DNA of 36,004 bases, taken from the NCBI GenBank assembly GCA_018813065.1, contig JAHJCH010000085.1, positions 1-36,004 of the forward strand, in the 5' to 3' direction. The first letter of the stretch is position 1; every line of letters begins with the position of its first letter. Positions 1 through 7,861 of this stretch are shown here, in pieces. Made by a program: the position numbers and the translations under genes. The notes beneath the pieces were generated by a model. It saw only the letters and a program-made list of their open reading frames with translations, was not told the DNA's origin and ran no database searches. Origin of the DNA: Myxococcota bacterium (GTDB lineage: Bacteria; Myxococcota_A; Bradymonadia; UBA7976; UBA1532).

Positions 1-18
1 CGTGTGCTCTTCCGATCT
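1..18 (+). other. Untrimmed Illumina TruSeq read-2 adapter end (artifact)
   Basis: CGTGTGCTCTTCCGATCT equals the 3' 18 nt of GTGACTGGAGTTCAGACGTGTGCTCTTCCGATCT. Confidence 0.97.
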
Positions 19-19
19 C

Positions 20-2740
20 GCCACCGCGGAGGCCGCCCGCGCCGCCTCGGACGCCGCCGCCGCCAAGCTGGAGTCGATCAACGCCTCCGCCGAGCGCTTT
101 AAGGAGGCCGCCAACGCGCGCCTCGCCGCCGCTGAGCGGCGTGAGCGTGAGGCCGCCGAGCGCGCTGAGCGCGCCCATCAAGAGGCCAAGGCCGCCCATA
201 AGCAGGTCAAGGCCACCGAGCGCCAGCTCTCCAAGCTCAACGAGCGGGCCACCGAGGCCGAGCAGAAGGCCGCCGCCGCCGAGGCCCGCTTCCAGGCCCT
301 CGCCGCCAAGCGCGCCCGCCTCGGCGATGAGGTCAACCACGCCGAGTCTCGCATCAAGGCGCTGGAGACGGCCAAGCTTGAGCTGGAGAACGCGCTCTTA
401 GAGGCGCATCAAGAGAAGGATGAGGCCCTAGCGCGCTCCATCGAGGCGTCCTCCGTGGCGCGCGCGGCGGAGATCAAGGCGGAGCGGGCCAAGATCGCGC
501 AGCTTGAGGCCGAGAAGGCCGGCGCCCATATGGACGAGAAGCTGGGTCGCTTGGAGGAGGCGCTGGCCAAGGCCAAGGCCGCCGATCAGAGCGATGAGAT
601 CAAGCAGCTGCAGCGCCGCTTGGGCACGATGGAGCAGAAGAGCCGGGCGCTTCAAGAGAAGATCGCCCTCAAGGAAGAGGCCACGGAGCGGGCCAAGGCC
701 GAGGCCAAGAAGACCCGCGAAGAGGCCCGTGAGATGCTGGCCCAGGCGCAGCGCCAAGCGCGTCAGCGCGCCGAGGCCGCCCCGGTCGCCAAGGCCGCCC
801 CCGCCAAGGCTGATCCTGAGGCCGCTGAGGCCAAGCGCGTCGCCCGCCGCGAGGCCAAGGCCAAGGTCAAGGCCGAGCGTGAAGCGCGCCGCGCCCGCAA
901 GCTCGCCGCCCGCGAAGAAAAACGCGCGCGCGAGGCCAAGCGTGAGGCCAAGCGTGAGGCCAAGCGCGTGGAGGCGCCCCGCGCGGTGGCCGCCGTCCAG
1001 GGGCCGGGCGAGATCAAGGACGTGCGCTTTAAGGCCGACGCCCAGTCGAGCCAGATCATCCTCAAGCTCTCCGGCGAGCCTCAGGCGATCGTCAAGCAAG
1101 AGGACGCGCTGACCTACACGTTGGATCTCAAGGGCGCCGCCATTGATCCCAGCATGGAGCGCAGCCTCGACACCTCGGACTTCCGCAGCGTCGTGCGCCT
1201 CGTCAGCAGCTTCAAGGCCGAGGGCGCCACCCGCGTCGTCGTCAGCCTCGCCCGGCCAGCTGAGCATGAGCTTAAGCGCGAAGGTGACGCGCTGATCTGG
1301 CGCTTTAACGCCGAGGCCGCGCCCCAGCAGGCCGAGGGCTGGCAGCCCATCAGCGCCGCCCCCGCGCGCGTCGCCGTCTACACGGGCCCCGCCCAGACGG
1401 TCCGCGCCGAGGACGATAAGCGTCAAAACAAGGCGCGTCGCCCCCGCTACACGGGCCGCAAGGTCAACATCGACGTCAAGGACGGCGACATCCACAACAT
1501 CCTGCGCTTCCTCGCCAAGGAGGGGAACGTCAACATCGTCACCAGCGATGAGGTCTCTGGCACGGTGACGCTGCACCTCAAGCTGGTCCCCTGGGATCAA
1601 GCGCTGGAGATCGTGCTGCGCACCAAGGCCCTCGACATGGTCCGCGAGGGCAACATCATCCGCGTCGCCCCGGCCAAGGTCATCGCCGAGGAGCGCAACA
1701 TGGAGCTCAAGAAGCTTGAGGTCAAAGAGAAGCTCAAGCCCCTTGAGATCCGCCTGGTGACCATCAACCACGCCGTCGCGGGTGATCTCTTAGAGCGCAT
1801 CAAGAGCGTGATGAGCGCCCGTGGTAAGGCGGAGTTCGACGCGCGCACCAACACGATCATCCTCAAGGACGTCAGCGATCACCTCGACGCCTCCGAGGAC
1901 ATGATCCGCCGCCTCGACACCCAAACCCCGCAGGTCTTGATCGAGGCGCGCATCGTCGAGGTCAACAGCGTCGATGAGCAAGAGTTCGGCATCCAGTGGG
2001 GCGGTGATATGCGCTTCGGCGCCACCACCGGCAACCCCACGGGCCTGCGCTTCCCCAGCACCGTCGGCATCCAGGGTGGCGCCACGGACGAGCAGACGCC
2101 CACCGAGGGCAACGTGGACCAGCCCAACTACGCCGTCAACCTCCCCGCCGCTGCGGGTTTGGGCTCTGGTGGCGCGCTGGGCCTCACGTTTGGCAGCATC
2201 GACAGCACCTTCAACCTCAACATCCGCCTCTCAGCGATGGAGAGCCAAGGTACGGTCAAGATCGTCAGCAGCCCCAAGATCACCACGCTGGACAACAAAA
2301 AAGCCAGCATCAGCCAGGGCGTCAGCATCCCGATCAGCCAGGTCTCCGCGCAGGGCGTCCAGACGCAGTTCTATGACGCCACGCTGGCATTGGATGTACA
2401 GCCGCATGTGACACAGGACGGCAACATCTACCTCTCAATCACCGCCAAGAACGACACGCCGGACTTCCAGAACGTCGGCGCGCGCGGTGATCCCACGATC
2501 TTGAAGAAGCAAGCGCAGACGGAGCTGCTGCTCAAGGACGGCGACACCACCGTCATCGGCGGCATCTACACGCGCAACTCAGGCTTCTCACGCGCTCAGG
2601 TGCCCTTCTTCGCGCGGATCCCGATCCTGGGCGCGCTGTTTCGCACCACAGGCCAGAGTGATCGTCGCACAGAGATGCTCATCTTCGTGACCCCGCGCAT
2701 CGTCAACCGCTCTGCGGCGACGGTCCGCACGGCCCGCTGA
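20..2740 (+). CDS. pilQ: Type IV pilus secretin PilQ-like protein, 5'-truncated: Ala/Glu/Lys/Arg coiled coil, AMIN domain, secretin/TonB short N-terminal domain, secretin channel
   Basis: C-terminal secretin signature (VPFFARIPILGALFRTTGQSDRRTEMLIFVTPRIV), STN-like KVNIDVKDGDIHNILRFLAKEGNVNIV, AMIN-like DVRFKADAQSSQIILKLSGEP; followed by aroK-aroB, the usual pilQ neighbourhood. The MCSSDL start is adapter-derived. Confidence 0.9.
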   Translation, partial: ATAEAARAASDAAAAKLESINASAERFKEAANARLAAAERREREAAERAERAHQEAKAAHKQVKATERQLSKLNERATEAEQKAAAAEARFQALAAKRARLGDEVNHAESRIKALETAKLELENALLEAHQEKDEALARSIEASSVARAAEIKAERAKIAQLEAEKAGAHMDEKLGRLEEALAKAKAADQSDEIKQLQRRLGTMEQKSRALQEKIALKEEATERAKAEAKKTREEAREMLAQAQRQARQRAEAAPVAKAAPAKADPEAAEAKRVARREAKAKVKAEREARRARKLAAREEKRAREAKREAKREAKRVEAPRAVAAVQGPGEIKDVRFKADAQSSQIILKLSGEPQAIVKQEDALTYTLDLKGAAIDPSMERSLDTSDFRSVVRLVSSFKAEGATRVVVSLARPAEHELKREGDALIWRFNAEAAPQQAEGWQPISAAPARVAVYTGPAQTVRAEDDKRQNKARRPRYTGRKVNIDVKDGDIHNILRFLAKEGNVNIVTSDEVSGTVTLHLKLVPWDQALEIVLRTKALDMVREGNIIRVAPAKVIAEERNMELKKLEVKEKLKPLEIRLVTINHAVAGDLLERIKSVMSARGKAEFDARTNTIILKDVSDHLDASEDMIRRLDTQTPQVLIEARIVEVNSVDEQEFGIQWGGDMRFGATTGNPTGLRFPSTVGIQGGATDEQTPTEGNVDQPNYAVNLPAAAGLGSGGALGLTFGSIDSTFNLNIRLSAMESQGTVKIVSSPKITTLDNKKASISQGVSIPISQVSAQGVQTQFYDATLALDVQPHVTQDGNIYLSITAKNDTPDFQNVGARGDPTILKKQAQTELLLKDGDTTVIGGIYTRNSGFSRAQVPFFARIPILGALFRTTGQSDRRTEMLIFVTPRIVNRSAATVRTAR
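929..964 (+). repeat. Three tandem copies of a 12-bp unit CGYGAGGCCAAG encoding REAK
   Basis: CGCGAGGCCAAG CGTGAGGCCAAG CGTGAGGCCAAG read directly. Confidence 0.85.
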
Positions 2741-2741
2741 T

Positions 2742-3269
2742 CTGATCCCCACACCGCCCCCAGCTTGGCGCGCGAGGCACATCTACCTCTCAGGGTTTAT
2801 GGCGACCGGCAAGACCACCATCGGCCAGCGCCTCGCGGCGCGCCTCAACCGCCCCTTCTTTGACCTCGACGCGCTCATCTGCGCGCGCGCGGGGCGAGGG
2901 ATCACGGCGATCTTCGCCGCTGAGGGTGAGGAGGGCTTCCGGCGCTGGGAGCGAGCGGCCTTTGAGGGGCTTGAGCCCGCTTGCCCTGCCGTCATCGCGC
3001 TCGGCGGCGGCGCCGTGACCCAGGCGTCGATCCGCGCCGCGCTGCCGCAGGGGGTCTGGATCAGCCTGCGAGCGCGGCTGGAGACGCTGCGGGCGCGGCT
3101 GAGTGAGGCAGGGGGGGATCGCCCGCTGAGTCGGGCGGAGGAGAGCCTAGAGGCGCTCTACGCGCGGCGGGCGCCCTTTGAGGAGGGCGCCGCGCTGACC
3201 CTCCACGTCGATAAAGGCAGCCCTTCAGCGCTGACGGCGCAGATCATCGAGGCCCTGTGCGCGCTTTGA
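2742..3269 (+). CDS. aroK: Shikimate kinase; start uncertain (P-loop extends upstream of ATG 2799; candidate CTG start at 2742)
   Basis: HIYLSGFMATGKTTIGQRLAARL Walker A, FFDLDALI, ALGGGAVTQ; next to aroB. ORF track begins at 2799 inside the P-loop. Confidence 0.85.
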   Translation: MIPTPPPAWRARHIYLSGFMATGKTTIGQRLAARLNRPFFDLDALICARAGRGITAIFAAEGEEGFRRWERAAFEGLEPACPAVIALGGGAVTQASIRAALPQGVWISLRARLETLRARLSEAGGDRPLSRAEESLEALYARRAPFEEGAALTLHVDKGSPSALTAQIIEALCAL

Positions 3270-4324
3270 CCGTGCCGCTGGCGCGGCCCTACCCGATCTA
3301 TTTCCGCCAAGGCGCGGGGGAAGAGCTGCGGGCGCGGCTCATCGAGGCGACCTCAACGGGCGCGCTCTTGATCATCACCGACGCGCGCGTCGGCGCGCTC
3401 TATGGCGAGGCGCTCCAGGCCGACCTGCGCGCGGCGGGGCTGCGCGTGCCCCTGCTCAGCTTCCCCGAGGGGGAGGCGCATAAGACGCTGGCGACGGTGG
3501 CGGGGCTCTATGAGCGCGCCATCGAGGCGAGCGTTGATCGGGCCACGCCCATCGTCGCCTTGGGCGGCGGCGTGGTCGGCGATCTGGCTGGGTTTGTGGC
3601 GGCGACGCTGCACCGAGGCCACCCTTTGATTCAGATCCCCACCACGCTGCTGGCGCAGCTAGACAGCAGCGTGGGGGGCAAGACGGGCTTTAACCTGCCC
3701 GCAGGCAAGAACCTGGTGGGGGCCTTCCATCAGCCCGAGTGGGTCTTCACCGATCTCGCCTACCTCGCCACCCTCCCGCTTGAAGAGCGGCGCGCCGCGC
3801 TGAGCGAGCTGCTCAAGTGCCTCCTCCTCGACCGCCCTGATCTCATCGAGGTCTTCGCGCGATCGGTGGAGGGGCTCTTGGCCGGTGATCCAGCGGTGAC
3901 GGCGCCGTTGCTCTACGCGGCGGTGGAGACGAAGGCCAAGATCGTGGCGCTTGATGAGCGTGATCTGGGCCAACGGATGGTCCTCAACCTCGGTCACACG
4001 CTGGCGCATGGCGTCGAGCTGTGCGCGGGGATGCGCCACGGTGAAGCCGTGGCCATAGGGCTCTCCTTCGCGCTCCACCTCAGCGTCGAGCGGCTGGGGT
4101 TTCCTCGCGATCAACACAGAGAAATCCTTTCAATCTTAGAGAGATGCGGACTCCCTGTGGATTGGCGCGCCTGGAGCGGCGATGACGTCCTTGGAAAAAT
4201 CGCCAAAGATAAGAAAATTCGGGCAGAATACATCTCTTTCATTGCCCTTGAACGTCCGGGCGCGCCACGCGTGGCGAAGCTGACCCTGGAAGAGCTAGGG
4301 GCGATGGTTGGAAATGGAGGCTGA
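3257..4324 (+). CDS. aroB: 3-dehydroquinate synthase
   Basis: ALGGGVVGDLAGFVAATLHRGHPLIQIPTTLLAQLDSSVGGKTGFN, GHTLAHGVE, RHGEAVAIGL. Confidence 0.97.
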   Translation: MRALTVPLARPYPIYFRQGAGEELRARLIEATSTGALLIITDARVGALYGEALQADLRAAGLRVPLLSFPEGEAHKTLATVAGLYERAIEASVDRATPIVALGGGVVGDLAGFVAATLHRGHPLIQIPTTLLAQLDSSVGGKTGFNLPAGKNLVGAFHQPEWVFTDLAYLATLPLEERRAALSELLKCLLLDRPDLIEVFARSVEGLLAGDPAVTAPLLYAAVETKAKIVALDERDLGQRMVLNLGHTLAHGVELCAGMRHGEAVAIGLSFALHLSVERLGFPRDQHREILSILERCGLPVDWRAWSGDDVLGKIAKDKKIRAEYISFIALERPGAPRVAKLTLEELGAMVGNGG

Positions 4325-4325
4325 A

Positions 4326-5102
4326 ATGGCCAAATTCTTCCTTCGCCTGGCCCTGCTCGGTTTGGTGATGAGCAGCGCCGCCTGCGAAGACAGAGAAGTC
4401 TCTCTGATGATCTTGCAGATGCAGCCTATCGTGGGCTGTGAACCTACATCGGATGAGACATTTTTTCAATCACAAGGCGTCATTGACATCGCGTTCATCG
4501 ATAGTTACAGCGTTTACCCGCTGCTTGAAAACAAGATGATCGATATCAACGCCGCCAATAACTATGGTGAGCAAGACGCGCGCGCCAACACCAACAGCGT
4601 GCTGTTACGCCAAGCGATCATCGAATACGAGTTCATCGATCCCATCAGCGGTGACTTTGAGACCGTATTGCCCGTAGAGATGAGCGGCTTCGTGCCCATC
4701 GGTGACAGCAAGAAGGTCGTTGGCCTTGAGCTGATGCCCTTAAGCCAGATCGAGCGGCTGCGGGCGGCCCCCGAGCTGGGGACCACTGATGGCCGCGTGC
4801 AGATCATGACCCGGGTGCGGCTCAAGGGTGAGACCCTTGACGGCAAGAGCATCGAGAGCAATGAGTTTAAGTTCCCCGTCATCATCTGCCTGGGCTGCCG
4901 CCTTCGTTGCAGTCAACAAGAGATGGATCTCCTCGCCAGCGAGGGATTGGGCAACGTAGACACAACCATTGAGTGCCCAGCTTACGCCGGCCAGGACGAT
5001 AACTTCATCGACTGCATCAGCTGCCCTCAGCTGCTCAACGAGAGCATCCAAGCCAAGATCTGCCCTGTCCCTAGCCAAAACATTCAGCCACCCGCTGAAT
5101 AA
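4326..5102 (+). CDS. Predicted lipoprotein of unknown function
   Basis: MAKFFLRLALLGLVMSSAAC signal with lipobox-like end; Cys-rich C-terminus; overlaps aroB. Confidence 0.65.
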   Translation: MAKFFLRLALLGLVMSSAACEDREVSLMILQMQPIVGCEPTSDETFFQSQGVIDIAFIDSYSVYPLLENKMIDINAANNYGEQDARANTNSVLLRQAIIEYEFIDPISGDFETVLPVEMSGFVPIGDSKKVVGLELMPLSQIERLRAAPELGTTDGRVQIMTRVRLKGETLDGKSIESNEFKFPVIICLGCRLRCSQQEMDLLASEGLGNVDTTIECPAYAGQDDNFIDCISCPQLLNESIQAKICPVPSQNIQPPAE

Positions 5103-5143
5103 CGCGCGCGCCAGCCTCACACCCAAGCCAGCCAAGGCCTGAT

Positions 5144-5488
5144 ATGTTTAAAGAGACCCTCAATCAGCTCATCGACACGGTGCGTGGCGCCGAGGCCGCC
5201 TTTATCCTCAACGCGGAGGGGACGCAGCTCGCCTCCACGGAGGTGGGGCTCTCGGATGAGGCGAGTAAAGAGTACGCCACCATCTTCAACCAGCTCATCA
5301 GCATCAAGGATGACGCGGGGCTGGGCGAGGCTGAAGACTTCTTATTGGAGAGCCTCGACAACCTCGTCATCGTCCACCCGCTCAGCGATCGCTACTGCTT
5401 AGCCTTGCGCCTGAGCCCCGAGGGCTGTGTCCACCGCGCGCGGTTCCACATCCGCGCCGCCCGCCCCTCATTGACCCAGGCGCTGTGA
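5144..5488 (+). CDS. Roadblock/LC7-like domain protein
   Basis: 114 aa with the size and pattern of Roadblock/MglB-like proteins (LIDTVRGAEAAFILNAEGTQLAS...). Confidence 0.6.
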   Translation: MFKETLNQLIDTVRGAEAAFILNAEGTQLASTEVGLSDEASKEYATIFNQLISIKDDAGLGEAEDFLLESLDNLVIVHPLSDRYCLALRLSPEGCVHRARFHIRAARPSLTQAL

Positions 5489-5943
5489 CGCGCGTCCTCC
5501 TCCTCAACGGCCCCAACCTCAACCGCTTGGGCCTGCGCGAGCCGGCCCTCTATGGCGTGGTGCGCTTGGCGGACATCGAGGCGCGCTTGACGACCCTCGC
5601 CGCCGCGCTCGACATTGAGCTGCGTTGCGCCCAATCCAACCATGAAGGGGCGCTCATCGACGCCATCCACGCCGCCGCTGAGGACTGCCAGGGGATCATC
5701 CTCAACGCGGGGGGCTACACGCACACCAGCGTCGCGTTGAGAGACGCCATCCTCTCCGTCGGGCTGCCTTTGATAGAGGTTCACCTCACGAACCTTGCAA
5801 AGCGCGAGGAATTTCGGCAAAAGAGCTACCTCTCCGGCGTGGCCCTCGGCGTCATCTCTGGCTTTGGCGCCTACAGCTATGAGCTGGCCTTAAGGGCGCT
5901 GGACGACCACCTCAAGAGGAGCGCGTGTGTATCAAACGAATGA
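5485..5943 (+). CDS. aroQ: 3-dehydroquinate dehydratase, type II
   Basis: VLLLNGPNLNRLGLREPALYG, QSNHEGALIDAIH, ILNAGGYTHTSVALRDAI, EVHLTNLAKREEFRQKSYLS; GTG start overlapping the upstream stop. Confidence 0.96.
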   Translation: MTRVLLLNGPNLNRLGLREPALYGVVRLADIEARLTTLAAALDIELRCAQSNHEGALIDAIHAAAEDCQGIILNAGGYTHTSVALRDAILSVGLPLIEVHLTNLAKREEFRQKSYLSGVALGVISGFGAYSYELALRALDDHLKRSACVSNE

Positions 5944-6487
5944 GTTTCGTAAGGGCCTGAAGATCATCTATGACGACGGCCTTTGGGAGATCGTCGACTG
6001 CCAGCATGTCAAGCCGGGCAAGGGCGTGGCCTTTGTCAAGACTCGGATGAAGAACCTCATCAGCGGCCAGACGATCCACACCAACTTCCGCTCTGGGGAT
6101 AAGGTGGGGCGCCCGGATGTCAGCGAGGTGACCATGCAGGCGCTGTATCAAGACGGCGACGGCTGGTGCTTTATGGACAACAAGACCTACGAGCAGCTCA
6201 CCGTCGCCGCCGCCGAGCTGGGTGATCGCGCCCAGTTCCTCAAGGAGAACATTGAGGTGGGCGTGGTGCTCTATAACGGCCGCCCCATCGGCATTGAGCT
6301 GCCCAACTTCGTCGAGCTGAAGATCACGGAGTGTGAGCCGGGCGTCCGCGGCGACACCGCGCAAGGGGCCACCAAGCCCGCCACGCTGGAGAGCGGCGCG
6401 GTGGTCAACGTGCCCCTCTTCGTCGAAGAGGGCGAGGTCATCCGCGTTGACACCCGCAACGGCGAGTACAGCTCCCGCGTCAAGTAA
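5927..6487 (+). CDS. efp: Translation elongation factor P
   Basis: TNEFRKGLKIIYDDGLWEIVDCQHVKPGKGVAFVKTRMKNL and C-terminal IRVDTRNGEYSSRVK. Confidence 0.96.
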   Translation: MYQTNEFRKGLKIIYDDGLWEIVDCQHVKPGKGVAFVKTRMKNLISGQTIHTNFRSGDKVGRPDVSEVTMQALYQDGDGWCFMDNKTYEQLTVAAAELGDRAQFLKENIEVGVVLYNGRPIGIELPNFVELKITECEPGVRGDTAQGATKPATLESGAVVNVPLFVEEGEVIRVDTRNGEYSSRVK

Positions 6488-6553
6488 GGGCGCATCCCTC
6501 CCTCCAGGTTCGCCATCCCCCCACGCCGATCGCATCCTGCGACGCACGCCGTT

Positions 6554-7309
6554 CTAGGCGTTTAATCGCTCCTCAATCGCTTTATCGACCAAAAATTTAG
6601 TTTTTGCTTTATTTTCATCACCCGCGTCAAAATCAAACTTAATCGCGATTTTACAGGGCTTATTGATATTTAAAATTTGGCTATTATTATGGGTTTCAAT
6701 CCTGACGATTGACCCCAATAATTCATTTATCTTAAAAATTTGACCATTTGAAAATTGAACGGTCAATCCCATGCTTATTTTTTCAAATAAAGACAGTGAA
6801 CTAACATATATCGCCTCGAATAACAACCCTGATTCGCTTATATCGATCACCTTACCAAAGTAATTCTCGCCATTTACGCTAAATTTCAAGTGATGATTTG
6901 GCAAAGCAATACGGATATCTTTTCTTTTTGAAGAGATAAACCATGAGTCCCTAATAACATCCTCTAATTTTTTAGTTGTAAATGGTTTTGCAATATAATA
7001 ACTAACTCCTGCCTGAATTGCGCTCACAACAGAGGTTTTACAAATACGAGATGTCATCATGATAAAAGGTGTATTTCTATAGCTTTTACTACGGCGTACA
7101 TAAACAAGGAGTTCTTGACCTGTGAGCCTCGGCATTTCCCAATCTGAAATAATGATGTCGATTTTTTTATTGGCTAATATGCTTAAGGCGAGAGCGCCAT
7201 CATGCGCTGTATATACACTTTGAGAGCCAAAGCGATCTATAATCGTGTTACGAACCATATGCCGAACGACTTGACTATCCTCGGCGACGAGATAGGCCAG
7301 ATTCTTCAT
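6554..7309 (-). CDS. Response regulator: REC domain plus PilZ-like C-terminal domain
   Basis: AEDSQVVRHMVRN, IIISDWEMPRLTG (phospho-Asp), MMTSR, YIAKPF; C-terminal RKDIRIALPN...GKVIDISESGLLFE PilZ-like pattern. Markedly AT-rich. Confidence 0.82.
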   Translation of the reverse strand: MKNLAYLVAEDSQVVRHMVRNTIIDRFGSQSVYTAHDGALALSILANKKIDIIISDWEMPRLTGQELLVYVRRSKSYRNTPFIMMTSRICKTSVVSAIQAGVSYYIAKPFTTKKLEDVIRDSWFISSKRKDIRIALPNHHLKFSVNGENYFGKVIDISESGLLFEAIYVSSLSLFEKISMGLTVQFSNGQIFKINELLGSIVRIETHNNSQILNINKPCKIAIKFDFDAGDENKAKTKFLVDKAIEERLNA

Positions 7310-7360
7310 GTGAATGAACCTTGTTCATCAAAAGGGAACGATTGCTTGTCTTTAAAGAGC

Positions 7361-7374
7361 CCGCGTCAACGCGG
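7361..7374. terminator. Possible hairpin terminator or attenuator: CCGCG-TCAA-CGCGG followed by ATTCTTTTT on +
   Basis: 5-bp GC stem with T-rich tail, about 50 bp from the response-regulator start; direction and function uncertain. Confidence 0.35.
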
Positions 7375-7861
7375 ATTCTTTTTCGGTTTAAAAGCACAGC
7401 GGCCCAAAAACCCCCTTTCCTCCCTCCAAGCAATCGATCCCCTCGAAATCGATCAGACAAATCCAGTCTAAAGCGGACCGATGATTTCAAAATTGTCTCA
7501 ATAGATAAACGAGTCATTCTCGTAAATATGATAGAAATCATCCATATCTACGAGTTCAAATCGCTCACAACGTCTCAACAATGGAGATAAGCTAGGGGCT
7601 GCTCATCGACGAATCAAATAAAACTTGTGCAAGGCCTAGACGTTGGTCCTTTTTTCGAGACTAACTCATCGTAATTGTTGTCTTTTTAAAAAAATGATGA
7701 TGCGAAAATTTCGCCGATGAGGTGAGCATCGACCATACGCTGCGAGGCGCAGATGTGACGTCGAAGGGTCTGAAACTCACCTAAAAGGAAGGTAAAGGAT
7801 AAGATCGGTGTGATCTTCAATGGGAGGCTGCGAGGCAGCAAACCTCGTGGGTTTGGGCAGG

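Noticed and set aside
428-1771. 447-aa minus-strand ORF opposite pilQ
   Set aside because: Antisense ORF in GC-rich coding DNA; Leu/Gly/Asp-biased translation with no domain, while the plus strand encodes a clear secretin.
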